DNA from: Chloroflexota bacterium
GTDB lineage: Bacteria; Chloroflexota; Anaerolineae; Anaerolineales; UBA4823
Assembly (NCBI GenBank): GCA_012516075.1
Contig: JAAYXE010000089.1
Span: 1-49,185, forward strand
Direction of reading: 5' to 3'
DNA length: 49,185 nucleotides
The translations under genes and the position numbers were made by a program. Under the pieces are notes generated by a model. That model was not told the origin of the DNA and searched no databases. It saw nothing but the letters and a program-made list of their open reading frames with translations. Each line of letters opens with the position of its first letter. Position 1 is the first letter of the stretch. Positions 17,497 to 24,782 of the stretch are shown here, piece by piece.

Positions 17497-18717
17497 TTAT
17501 CCAAAGAAGATCGACTTGCGCTGCGCAAGGCGCTGATAGATCATCTGCTGGATAATGTTGCGAACCTGGTCGGTGAGCTGTGAGACCAGCATCAACTGGT
17601 TGGCCGCTGCCGGTTCGTAGTGATCCACCCGGATCGGTTCCCCGATATCGATGTACCACTTTGTGGGCAGAGGGATGAACCCCAGCAAGCCCAGCCAGGG
17701 GAAGGTTGGAGAGATGGGAAAATAAGGGAACCCTGTCAGCCTGGCCATCAGGTTCGATTTTGCCAGCGAAATATAGGTTTCTTCTGCGCCGACTACAGAC
17801 ACGGGGATCATCGGCGCCTTTGTTTTTAAGGCCATGCGCACGAAGCCACCCCGGCCGAAGCGCGCCAGGCGGTAGCGCTCTTTAAACAGCTTGCCAACCC
17901 CTTTATATCCCTCCGGGAAGACGGCCACCAGTTCGTCTTCTTCCAGCAGGCGAACGCCGTTCTCTTCATTGGCCAGCGCCTGCCCCAGCCGGCTGAACAG
18001 CATGGAGATGAAGGGCAGTGTCGGGAACCAGGAAGCATACAGCGTGCGCACCAGGCGGCCGGCAGGATGTTCGTTGAGTACTGCGGTTCCCAGCATGGCC
18101 CCATCCCAGGGGAGCTGCCCCGAGTGATTCACCACCAGCAGAGCGCGCCCTTCGTCAGGGATGTTCTCCATCCCCGTCGTTTCCACCCGCCAGTATTTCT
18201 TATACATGAAATCCAGGAAGGGCTTGACCACGCTCACCCATTCGGGGTCGTAACCCCATTTATCCACCTCGTACTCCCCGGTCAGCCGCCTGCGGACCAG
18301 GTCGGCCTGGTATTCGAGCGAGTAATTAACCATGTACCAGACGCCCTTCCAGGTATCCAGATCGAACAGATCCTGGCTGATAGCCGAGCGCAGTTTTTCC
18401 AGCATCCCGAGGCGGATTTCAGGAGAGAAGCTCTCCAGATGATTTTCAATGAGCTTCAGCAGGCCCTGAGGTGAAAACGGGGGCGGGGTGTAATCCGGCG
18501 TGGATTCACGCACCCGCTGCATCAGGCGGTCCAGTTCTTCCATCAACTGCTGGCGTACGGTCTCATCCGTGAAATCGGATTCCAAGTCCTCTTCACATTC
18601 AGGCTCAAGGACAGCAGGTTCACCGATCTGCTCCTCTTCTTCCGGAGGAGGGACTGGTGCAGAGGCTGGCTGCTCCACGACTTCTTCCACCGGACCGGCT
18701 CCGTCGTTTTTATCCAT
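17497..18717 (-). CDS. PlsC-type lysophospholipid acyltransferase, last gene of the lipid operon
   Basis: This 406-aa protein has an acidic, disordered N-terminus (~1-75), a helical region (~80-165) and a PlsC-type acyltransferase domain (~170-400). The catalytic block reads VVNHSGQLPWDG (His198, Asp205), with six rather than the usual four residues between His and Asp, as in a diverged branch of the family. The FPEG-type motif is AVFPEGYKG. It would transfer an acyl group from acyl-CoA or acyl-ACP to a glycerol, lysolipid or other alcohol at the membrane. ATG 18717 was chosen because AGGAG precedes it and its first eight bases overlap the end of the SDR gene; a longer frame to 18753 is less likely. 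It is the fourth gene of the SCP2 operon. Confidence 0.85.
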   Translation of the reverse strand: MDKNDGAGPVEEVVEQPASAPVPPPEEEEQIGEPAVLEPECEEDLESDFTDETVRQQLMEELDRLMQRVRESTPDYTPPPFSPQGLLKLIENHLESFSPEIRLGMLEKLRSAISQDLFDLDTWKGVWYMVNYSLEYQADLVRRRLTGEYEVDKWGYDPEWVSVVKPFLDFMYKKYWRVETTGMENIPDEGRALLVVNHSGQLPWDGAMLGTAVLNEHPAGRLVRTLYASWFPTLPFISMLFSRLGQALANEENGVRLLEEDELVAVFPEGYKGVGKLFKERYRLARFGRGGFVRMALKTKAPMIPVSVVGAEETYISLAKSNLMARLTGFPYFPISPTFPWLGLLGFIPLPTKWYIDIGEPIRVDHYEPAAANQLMLVSQLTDQVRNIIQQMIYQRLAQRKSIFFG

Positions 18718-19795
18718 GCGCTTTTTGCTCCTGCTGCTCAAGGTTACCTCCATTCTGGCTTGCCCTCATGCGCATGCGTCGTTCGAGGGTATCGCGCAGT
18801 CGTTCTTCATCATAGGCCAGTGAGAGCGCGTCAGGTCGGAATCGGCGCACTCGCTGGTGTCCGGCAAATTCGCGCAGGGTCTCTTCCGCCGTGTAGCGCG
18901 GCATAAAACCCATTTCTTCCTGCATGCGGGTCAGGTCGGCTACCCATGGATAGCGAATGTAATCCAGCTCAATCGGCACATACCGGGTCAACCGCAGCCC
19001 GCTGCTGCCCAGTGCTGCTGCGCCCCAGTAGGCAAACAGGTGAAAGACCGGCACCGGCAGCTTGCCGGCCAGGGCCATGATCCTGGTCAGCGGCATCGCG
19101 TCCAGAGCGGCGACGTTGAACACTCCGGGCACGTCATTAAACACGGCATGTACCAGGGCATCGACGACATCCTGTTCGTGGATGATCTGCATCATCGGAT
19201 CGAATCCCAGCAAGATGGGGGTCCAGGATTCACGCAGAAAGCGTGTCATCGGAGTATCGACATTGGGGCCTACGATGCTGGAGAAACGCAGGATGGTCTG
19301 TATGAGCTGGGGATACTGGCGGCGGAAGCCGTTGCAGAACGACTCAATCTCCACCATATCTCGGGTGTAGCCGTATGAGCGGCTGCCGCGCAGGGGATGC
19401 TGTTCGGTCAGGAAAGCCGGGTTAGCCGGGCAGGCCCCATATACGGCCGTGCTGCTCTTTAACACCACCTTGCGCACCCCCGCCTCTGCACAGGCGCCGA
19501 TGACCTTGATCGTGCCCATCACGTTGATGTCGAAGGTGGCCTCTCCCGGCCGCACGCTGTCAACGAAGACCAGATGGCAGACTGTGCTCACGCGCTCCGC
19601 GCGCAGCAGGTCGACGAGCAGAGGGTTGCGGATATCCGCCTGGATAAAATCCAGGTCTTTCACTTCCGGGTCCGGCGCTTCGACATCCAGGCCGATGACG
19701 TGCCGGTTCCCGTCCAGTTCGATCAGACGCGCAGCCACTTTTCGACCCCAGTAGCCCGCTACGCCGGTAACCAGGATTACTTCTTGATCTTCCAT
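18710..19795 (-). CDS. Extended short-chain dehydrogenase / NAD-dependent epimerase-like protein
   Basis: The 361-aa protein has an N-terminal Rossmann fold (ILVTGVAGYWGRKVAARL, GxxGxxG), a second strand ending in Asp (VIGLDVEAP), and LDFIQADIRN, as in extended SDRs. The Ser of the active site lies in LKSSTAVYG. The region that normally holds YxxxK reads SYGYTRDMVEIESF, in which the Lys is not seen, so catalysis may be altered. Known extended SDRs act on nucleotide sugars, sterols or polyketide-like carbonyls. ATG 19795 has AGGAGG six bases upstream. It follows the reductase-like gene by 39 bases and overlaps the acyltransferase gene by eight. A lipid-linked keto or aldehyde substrate is suggested by context only. 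Confidence 0.85.
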   Translation of the reverse strand: MEDQEVILVTGVAGYWGRKVAARLIELDGNRHVIGLDVEAPDPEVKDLDFIQADIRNPLLVDLLRAERVSTVCHLVFVDSVRPGEATFDINVMGTIKVIGACAEAGVRKVVLKSSTAVYGACPANPAFLTEQHPLRGSRSYGYTRDMVEIESFCNGFRRQYPQLIQTILRFSSIVGPNVDTPMTRFLRESWTPILLGFDPMMQIIHEQDVVDALVHAVFNDVPGVFNVAALDAMPLTRIMALAGKLPVPVFHLFAYWGAAALGSSGLRLTRYVPIELDYIRYPWVADLTRMQEEMGFMPRYTAEETLREFAGHQRVRRFRPDALSLAYDEERLRDTLERRMRMRASQNGGNLEQQEQKAHG

Positions 19796-19834
19796 AGGCT
19801 GCCTCCTGTCGTACCTTTGAAATCGATGCATCCA

Positions 19835-22021
19835 TCAGGGTTTGCTGCGCCAGTTCAACAGCACCAGCCCCGCCAACCCCAGACCGGCGACCAGCCAGAA
19901 CGGACGCAGGTCGGGTGTTTCACGAACCTGCACCCCCTTGGAAACCGGGGGGATTCGGACAAGTTTTTCTTTGGCCGACCGTACCATTTGCTGAAACAGG
20001 ACCGGATCCTGGCGCAGACGTTCGGCCAGGCAGCGTTTTTCGGCCAGCTCCTCATCGCTGACATATTTCCCGAAAGAACGCAGGCCAGCCAGGCGAAAAC
20101 CGTGCTTTTTAAACAGCCGGTAGATCTCTTTCACCTTATCGATGGAAATGTCGCGACCGAGGGTGTAATCCTCAAAGCGACCCTCCATCGCCAGCAGGGC
20201 AGTCTCCGCCAGACAGGTATATGCAGTATTGGGAGGCAGGCCGATGTCATACCCGAAATCCACGTCGCCCGGCAGCAGGACTTCACCGCTCTCGACGACC
20301 AGCACATCCGGACGCAGCGCTGCTTCTTCAGGGCTGATGTCGGGCGGACGAGCGACATCACAGATCACAGCGCCGGGTTTGCAGCCGGTGATATCCAGAA
20401 TGCGGCTCCCAAACGCCGATGTAGCGGTCACGATCAAATCACAATCTCCGCTCAGTCCGGCTGGCGATGTGGCGATGGTGACCCGCGCCCCGGGCGTCTC
20501 CTCCTGAATGCGGCGTTTAAGGTCGATCAACTTTTCGGGTTCAATGGAAACCAGCACCACATCGAAGATCGCCTGGGCCAGCAGCCGTGCACATACCGAT
20601 CCGATCGAACCGGTAGCTCCGATGACCATCGCCCTGCCCCGGGTGAGGTCGGTCTTGCCCATCTTCACCACAGCCTGGCGAGCGGCCTCCAGTGTCGCGG
20701 CCACGGTCAGGCTGTTGCCGCTGGTGATGGCGATGCGCGCCTCGTTCGCCACGGTGATGCCGGCATCCCCCACCACACTGGTGAAAGCCCCCAGCCCCAT
20801 GATGCGCGCCCCCAGCCGCTCCGCCTTGCATGCAGCCTGGAGGAGCCGGTTATAGGTAAAGCGTTCATCATGCCGCAGCATCTGGCGCGGAGTGGCGCCG
20901 AGAGCAAAGAGATAGCCCTCTACCTTCTGTCCGGTCGCCGGCGACTGGCAGCCAGTAACGCGAGAGATGAAGATGGGGGGAATATGGGCTGCAACCGTTT
21001 CCACAAGCGCATCCGGAAGGAAGCGGGTCCAGCGAAACTGCGGATGTCTGTGGATGAAGCTCACGTCCAGCGGGTGGATAATGAACGCAAAGCGGTTGAT
21101 CCCGGCCTCTTCGGGCTGAAGATAACGGATTTCTGGCGCCCAATCAAAGCCGGCAATCAAATCCAGGTACGTATCTTCATTCAGCGGCGCACCGGTGTCC
21201 GCACGCAGCGCAGCCAGTGCGGCTTCCACGGTGGCGGCATTCCATCTGCGCTGTGGGTCTGTCCCGTCCAGGGCCGGCAGCAGAATGATCGCCAGGGCAG
21301 CGCCGCGGGCACGCAGATCATCCAGATCTTCCTCTGCGGCGGCGTCAACCAGGATCGTCTTACGGCGCAGATCCCGGGGTGCACAGCGGCGGATCGCATG
21401 GATGTCTCCAGCCAGGATATCCGCCCATGCAAACGGCTTTTCCGCTCGTATGAGCCGGTGGTCGCCATCACCGCTGACCAGGTGTTCAAAGGGAGCGTGT
21501 ACAAGCCGCTCCAGAGTCAGACCGGCGATGCGCTCGAGTGTGAACGAGCTGCCAATCGCCGGGAAGTCCGGAAAGGAGAAGTAGATCCAGGGGTCGGCAA
21601 AGCGGATCTGGGCACCGCAGCGCTGCAGCGCCTGAGCCATCCCTTCGTGGTTCAGCCCCGGAAGCATCAGCACCCGCTTCTGACTGAACACCCCGGGAAG
21701 CAGACGGTCGGCCTGCATGATTCCCCAGCGCTCCAGTCCGGCGCGGATTACGCTGCCGTCCACGACCGGGGTCCGGACTGCCCGGTTCTTCAGTGCTGTT
21801 CCCAGTTCGTGCTGGCGCCGGACATCTCCAAGCTGCAGCACAGCCGGCATCCCCTCCGCAGCGATCGCATCCACCTGGCCGTCATAACGGTCAATCAGGG
21901 TCATGGCCTGGTGCACGTTTCCCCCACAGCCCATGCGGATTAATTCAACAGACGTGCCCATTACCGGGCAGACACACCTTTCCTCCCCATGCCCCAGGTG
22001 AATCGCCAGTATCTGCTTCAT
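19835..22021 (-). CDS. Two-part protein: unknown N-terminal region plus acyl-ACP-reductase-like (AAR) C-terminal half and membrane tail
   Basis: The product is 728 aa from ATG 22021, which has GGGGAG upstream. Residues ~330-690 follow cyanobacterial long-chain acyl-ACP reductase closely: [13 protein letters not shown] at the start, [29 protein letters not shown], the NADPH loop GATGSIGS (468-475), [14 protein letters not shown] with Cys603 at the place of the acyl-thioester cysteine of AAR, and [20 protein letters not shown] near the end. A C-terminal helix (~706-722, [17 protein letters not shown]) should anchor it to the membrane. Residues 1-~320 match no family I recognise. The likely chemistry is NADPH reduction of a fatty acyl thioester to an aldehyde. 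It lies between SCP2 and SDR genes in one operon. Substrate and product are inferred. Confidence 0.8.
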   Translation of the reverse strand: MKQILAIHLGHGEERCVCPVMGTSVELIRMGCGGNVHQAMTLIDRYDGQVDAIAAEGMPAVLQLGDVRRQHELGTALKNRAVRTPVVDGSVIRAGLERWGIMQADRLLPGVFSQKRVLMLPGLNHEGMAQALQRCGAQIRFADPWIYFSFPDFPAIGSSFTLERIAGLTLERLVHAPFEHLVSGDGDHRLIRAEKPFAWADILAGDIHAIRRCAPRDLRRKTILVDAAAEEDLDDLRARGAALAIILLPALDGTDPQRRWNAATVEAALAALRADTGAPLNEDTYLDLIAGFDWAPEIRYLQPEEAGINRFAFIIHPLDVSFIHRHPQFRWTRFLPDALVETVAAHIPPIFISRVTGCQSPATGQKVEGYLFALGATPRQMLRHDERFTYNRLLQAACKAERLGARIMGLGAFTSVVGDAGITVANEARIAITSGNSLTVAATLEAARQAVVKMGKTDLTRGRAMVIGATGSIGSVCARLLAQAIFDVVLVSIEPEKLIDLKRRIQEETPGARVTIATSPAGLSGDCDLIVTATSAFGSRILDITGCKPGAVICDVARPPDISPEEAALRPDVLVVESGEVLLPGDVDFGYDIGLPPNTAYTCLAETALLAMEGRFEDYTLGRDISIDKVKEIYRLFKKHGFRLAGLRSFGKYVSDEELAEKRCLAERLRQDPVLFQQMVRSAKEKLVRIPPVSKGVQVRETPDLRPFWLVAGLGLAGLVLLNWRSKP

Positions 22022-22075
22022 TTTTCTCCCCACGATCATCTGCCTGTGCCGGTTCGTGCAGATCATTGACCGGCG

Positions 22076-22507
22076 CTATTTCAACATGAGCGCCGTATAA
22101 CCCTTCTCTTTGAGCAGCATTGGATAGGTTTTGTACAGGGGCTGGACAGCAGGCAAGAGTTTCAGAATTTTCGGGATCGGGCCGGTCGCCACGATTTCCT
22201 TTTTCGAGAGCGCTGCAACCAGGTTGACTTTTCCATGCCAGAAAGCATGGGCCAGGTCAGCCTTCATTGTCATAATCACGTCGGGCTTCAAATCGCACGG
22301 GCCGTGGATTACATCGACATAAGCGCCTGGCTGTTTTGGCTTGTCGCGTGCGTTAACGGTGGTCACCGCCTCGGGGTCGGTGTATCGAAACTGTATGATG
22401 ATGCCGGATTTCGCAATTTTCGGACCCACCTGCGGATCACACTTGGCGCGGTCCATTAATTCCCCCACACATTCATAAAACTGGGCCGAATCCTTAAAAA
22501 CTGCCAC
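22076..22507 (-). CDS. SCP2 sterol/lipid-carrier domain protein, first gene of the lipid operon
   Basis: The 143-aa protein is a single SCP2-like domain: IIIQFRYTDPEAVTTVNARD, then DVIHGPCDLKPDVIMTMKAD and FWHGKVNLVAALSKKEIVAT, the strand-helix order and the KP-D-V-I-M-T-M and G-K-V-N motifs of this fold. Such domains bind fatty acyl chains or sterols in a hydrophobic tunnel and present them to enzymes. It begins at GTG 22507 with an excellent AAGGAGG seven bases upstream. It leads an operon with the acyl-reductase-like, SDR and acyltransferase genes (gaps of 54 and 39 bases, then an 8-base overlap), so it may deliver the lipid substrate to them. The domain is secure; the ligand is unknown. 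Confidence 0.9.
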   Translation of the reverse strand: MAVFKDSAQFYECVGELMDRAKCDPQVGPKIAKSGIIIQFRYTDPEAVTTVNARDKPKQPGAYVDVIHGPCDLKPDVIMTMKADLAHAFWHGKVNLVAALSKKEIVATGPIPKILKLLPAVQPLYKTYPMLLKEKGYTALMLK

Positions 22508-22574
22508 GCTGCACCCTCCTTGGAGCGGCTGTATCTGCTCCCATCATTTTCCGGTGACAGGCTGTACGGTTGTG

Positions 22575-22624
22575 AAGCAGAGGATTTGATTGTGAAGAAA
22601 ATCTCGATACTAAACCCTCTGCTT
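22575..22624 (-). promoter_or_regulatory. Inverted repeat in the leader of the SCP2 operon
   Basis: AAGCAGAGGATTT (22575-22587) and AAACCCTCTGCTT (22612-22624) can pair over 13 positions with one G-T pair and a 24-base loop, about 70-120 bases before the SCP2 start. Each arm is followed by the direct repeat TTGATTGT. It may be a leader hairpin or a pair of regulator half-sites. Confidence 0.45.
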
Positions 22625-22769
22625 TTGATTGTATAAAAACAGACAGACAGGATCATTGAAATGACTGCGAATAAATTGAGGAAACTTCAATTTTCTTGCA
22701 ACAGATGTCTTATCCCTTGAAATATAGTTGATGATCGACCCGGCTGACTTCTGCACGGCAGGCTGGTGC

Positions 22770-22798
22770 TTGACTCTCATGACGCGCTGTGTTAGAAT
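22770..22798 (+). promoter_or_regulatory. Sigma-70-type promoter of the phasin/PhaR operon
   Basis: TTGACT (22770-22775), 17 bases, then TAGAAT (22793-22798). Transcription should start near 22805, giving a ~43-base leader that ends in AAAGGAGG before the ATG at 22848. The spacer and start site are covered by a repeated palindrome, implying repression. Confidence 0.75.
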
Positions 22799-22817
22799 AA
22801 TTACGACGCACTGCGTC
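22781..22817. promoter_or_regulatory. Double palindromic operator overlapping the phasin promoter
   Basis: GACGCACTGCGTC (22805-22817) is a perfect palindrome with one central base. A second copy, GACGCGCTGTGTT (22781-22793), matches it at 10 of 13 positions, 24 bases centre to centre. The first lies in the -35/-10 spacer and the second on the predicted start site. The geometry suits a dimeric repressor, for example of the TetR type, or PhaR itself; the identity is inferred. Confidence 0.6.
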
Positions 22818-22847
22818 ATGACGGTCCTTTAGAAAGGAGGAAATCCC

Positions 22848-23003
22848 ATGGATCTGTTCCGCAAGGCGTTTCTATTCATGGTCGGCACAGTAGCGATTGC
22901 CTTCGAAGAGGCCGGCAAAGCCATCGATGAAGTCGCCAGGGAGATCGAAAAACAGCGCCAGCAGATCACTGGCAAGGAACCCCTGAAGGAGACACAGGCC
23001 TGA
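22848..23003 (+). CDS. 51-residue phasin-like small protein
   Basis: A short gene with an excellent ribosome site (AAAGGAGG, ATG 22848) encodes 51 aa: a hydrophobic-amphipathic start (MDLFRKAFLFMVGTVAIAFE) followed by a charged helix (EAGKAIDEVAREIEKQRQQI). The beginning resembles the N-terminal helix of the phasin encoded next (ARKVLLASIGAVALAQDEVE), so it may be a mini-phasin that coats lipid or polyester granules. It is the first gene of a three-gene operon with the phasin (36-base gap) and PhaR. Confidence 0.72.
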   Translation: MDLFRKAFLFMVGTVAIAFEEAGKAIDEVAREIEKQRQQITGKEPLKETQA

Positions 23004-23039
23004 GCGCCTGTCTCACCCATCTGCGAAGGAGAATGAAAA

Positions 23040-23417
23040 ATGGCTACTCGTGAAAAGAAAGTCGTGGATGAAAAGCAGAACGGCAAGCCAGAGCGGCCCC
23101 CTCTGTTCGATGCTGCCCGCAAAGTTCTGCTCGCCAGCATCGGGGCGGTAGCGCTGGCCCAGGATGAAGTCGAAGACTTCGTCAACCGCCTGGTGGAGCG
23201 CGGCGAGATTGCCGAGCAGGACGGGAAGAAACTGGTGCGCGAAGTGATGGACCGGCGCAAGAAGCAGACTCAAAAAGCCGAGGAGGAGCTGAGCCGGCGC
23301 GTTGAAGATGCACTGGACCGCATGAATGTCCCCACCAAGGCTGATATCGAAGCCCTCAGCGAGAAGATCAGCCTGCTGACTCGCAAAGTTGAAGAACTGA
23401 AGAAACAGCAGTCCTGA
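23040..23417 (+). CDS. Phasin-family protein (polyhydroxyalkanoate granule-associated type)
   Basis: This 125-aa protein matches the PhaI/PhaF-type phasin family: a charged N-terminus, the core LFDAARKVLLASIGAVALAQ, and then DEVEDFVNRLVERGEIAEQD and GKKLVREVMDRRKKQ. It is followed by a long amphipathic coiled coil ending VEELKKQQS. Phasins coat polyester or lipid inclusions; the same family also occurs in organisms without PHA. The start has GAAGGAG upstream, and the stop overlaps the PhaR start by one base (TGATG). No PHA synthase is in the window, so the granule type is open. Confidence 0.88.
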   Translation: MATREKKVVDEKQNGKPERPPLFDAARKVLLASIGAVALAQDEVEDFVNRLVERGEIAEQDGKKLVREVMDRRKKQTQKAEEELSRRVEDALDRMNVPTKADIEALSEKISLLTRKVEELKKQQS

Positions 23418-23989
23418 TGGCTCTCATCAAGCGCTATCCGAATCGGAAGCTGTACGACACCGATCGCAAACGCTACATCACACTCGATGAAATCGCCGAC
23501 CTGATCCGTCAGGGAGACGAGGTGCGGGTGATCGACAATGCGACCGGTGAAGATCTGACCGCTCTGACTCTGACTCAGGTGATCCTGGAGCAGGAGAAGA
23601 AACCCGGAGGATTCCTTCCTGGTGCCCTGCTTTCCGGGCTGATCCGCGCCGGAGGGAACCGCATCCAGGCTCTGCAGCGCAGCCTGGCCGCCTCGCTGGG
23701 TCTGTGGCATCTGGTGAACGAGGAAATCCGGCGCCGGATACAGGATCTGATCGCCCTGGGAGAACTTGAAGAAGCGGAAGGACAGCGGCTGCTCCAGAAG
23801 CTGCTGGACCGGGACCACATCCCGCAAGACGACCATCTCGTTCCGGTCACCCGGGAAGCCATCCTGGAACAGATCGAACGACATCTGGCCAGCCGCCAGA
23901 TCCCCAGCCGGGAAGACCTGCAGCAGCTGGCTGCACAGATCGATGCACTGACAGCCGAGCTGGAGAAACTCAACCCTCCGGACGCCTGA
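23417..23989 (+). CDS. phaR: PhaR-type regulator with PHB/PHA accumulation DNA-binding N-terminal domain
   Basis: The 190-aa protein begins with the PhaR signature IKRYPNRKLYDTDRKRYITL followed by DEIADLIRQGDEVRVIDN and GEDLTALTLTQVILEQE, matching the DNA-binding and granule-binding N-terminal domain of PHA repressors. The remaining ~120 residues are helical, with a Pro-rich turn (KKPGGFLPGALLSGLI), and look phasin-like. In characterised systems PhaR represses the phasin gene and leaves DNA when granules form. Here it is translationally coupled to the phasin (TGATG) and so could autoregulate through the double palindrome at 22781-22817. The protein call is secure; the target is inferred. Confidence 0.9.
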   Translation: MALIKRYPNRKLYDTDRKRYITLDEIADLIRQGDEVRVIDNATGEDLTALTLTQVILEQEKKPGGFLPGALLSGLIRAGGNRIQALQRSLAASLGLWHLVNEEIRRRIQDLIALGELEEAEGQRLLQKLLDRDHIPQDDHLVPVTREAILEQIERHLASRQIPSREDLQQLAAQIDALTAELEKLNPPDA

Positions 23990-24043
23990 AAGCGAACGGC
24001 AGGATCCGTACAGAGCTGACAGAAAGCCAGCTGCATCTGGATG

Positions 24044-24082
24044 AAAAAAAACCACCTCCCAACCGTAAGGATGGGAGGTGGT
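24044..24082. terminator. Terminator hairpin between the convergent phaR and phosphatase genes
   Basis: A perfect 11-bp stem (ACCACCTCCCA / TGGGAGGTGGT) with a 10-base loop lies at 24051-24082. On the minus strand it is followed by a run of eight T, so it terminates the phosphatase gene. On the plus strand the tail (GTGTTATCTCTTTT) is weaker but may also stop phaR transcripts. Confidence 0.88.
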
Positions 24083-24138
24083 GTGTTATCTCTTTTCCAG
24101 AATACACACGGGAGGAAAGCCTGGGCGCCCCGGCTGGC

Positions 24139-24630
24139 TTATTCCACTTTGGGGACGTAAAGCGAAGGCCCCTCGCTCTGTGACAGCTGGGATATCTTCT
24201 CCAGGCCCTTTTCAATCACGCGGTCAAGCTCCTGTGCGGTGATCTTGTATTCTCGATACGATTTGCCCATCGGATCGGGAACATTAAAACGCTGGTTGAT
24301 CATCTCGCTGAGCATATAAATCCGGCTGGCCGCTTCTGGAAATTCGAAGCGCAGCGCTTCCTTGTGCCCCTCCTCCATGGTCAGGATGAGTTGAAACTGC
24401 TGCAGCAGCTCCGCAGTTACCTTGCGAGAGCGATGCGGGGGGATGGGTACGCCTCTTTCGTTCAGCACCTGCTCCACTTTGCTGACCATCGGGTACCCTT
24501 CAAGGGCCCAGGTGCCTGCCGATTCAATGCGCCAGTCCTGGGCGCTGTCTTTTACCCGCTCGCGCAGCAGCGCCGCGGCCAGAGGAGACCGGCACACATT
24601 TGCAGTGCAGATGAACAGTACAGTATGCAT
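24139..24630 (-). CDS. Low-molecular-weight protein tyrosine phosphatase
   Basis: The 163-aa protein has the CX5R phosphate loop CTANVCRSP starting at Cys8 (Cys8, Arg14) right after the first strand, and the general-acid Asp in VPDPMG near residue 113, as in LMW-PTP. Length and motif spacing are typical. It would dephosphorylate tyrosine residues, as Wzb does for its kinase in capsule systems; an arsenate-reductase role is possible but less likely. It lies on the same strand as UDP-glucose dehydrogenase and a NusG paralogue, which supports a link to exopolysaccharide control. No tyrosine kinase is in the window. A terminator separates it from ugd upstream. Confidence 0.9.
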   Translation of the reverse strand: MHTVLFICTANVCRSPLAAALLRERVKDSAQDWRIESAGTWALEGYPMVSKVEQVLNERGVPIPPHRSRKVTAELLQQFQLILTMEEGHKEALRFEFPEAASRIYMLSEMINQRFNVPDPMGKSYREYKITAQELDRVIEKGLEKISQLSQSEGPSLYVPKVE

Positions 24631-24714
24631 GCTGACGACGATGAAAGCCTGCCCCGGTACAGGTTCTAGCCAGATAGGACGGCGAAAAGTTATATGACCT
24701 GCTGGTCATGCGCT

Positions 24715-24750
24715 AAACGAAAGGAACAGCCAGCGATCCGCGGCTGCTCC
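24715..24750 (-). terminator. Terminator downstream of UDP-glucose dehydrogenase
   Basis: On the minus strand GGAGCAGCC (24750-24742) pairs with GGCTGTTCC (24731-24723) over nine positions with one G-T pair and a 10-base loop, followed by TTTCGTTT. It lies ~35 bases after the stop at 24783. Confidence 0.7.
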
Positions 24751-24782
24751 CTGTTCGCTTCAGTTCGAACCGGTAATCCACC

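Noticed and set aside
19574..21943. A 789-codon open frame on the plus strand
   Set aside because: It lies wholly antisense to the SDR and acyl-reductase-like genes, has no recognisable domain and no ribosome site, and is a by-product of the G+C-rich codon bias.
24755..24780. A TTCGAA sequence resembling a tRNA T-loop
   Set aside because: No acceptor stem, anticodon arm or CCA-side pairing could be found around it.
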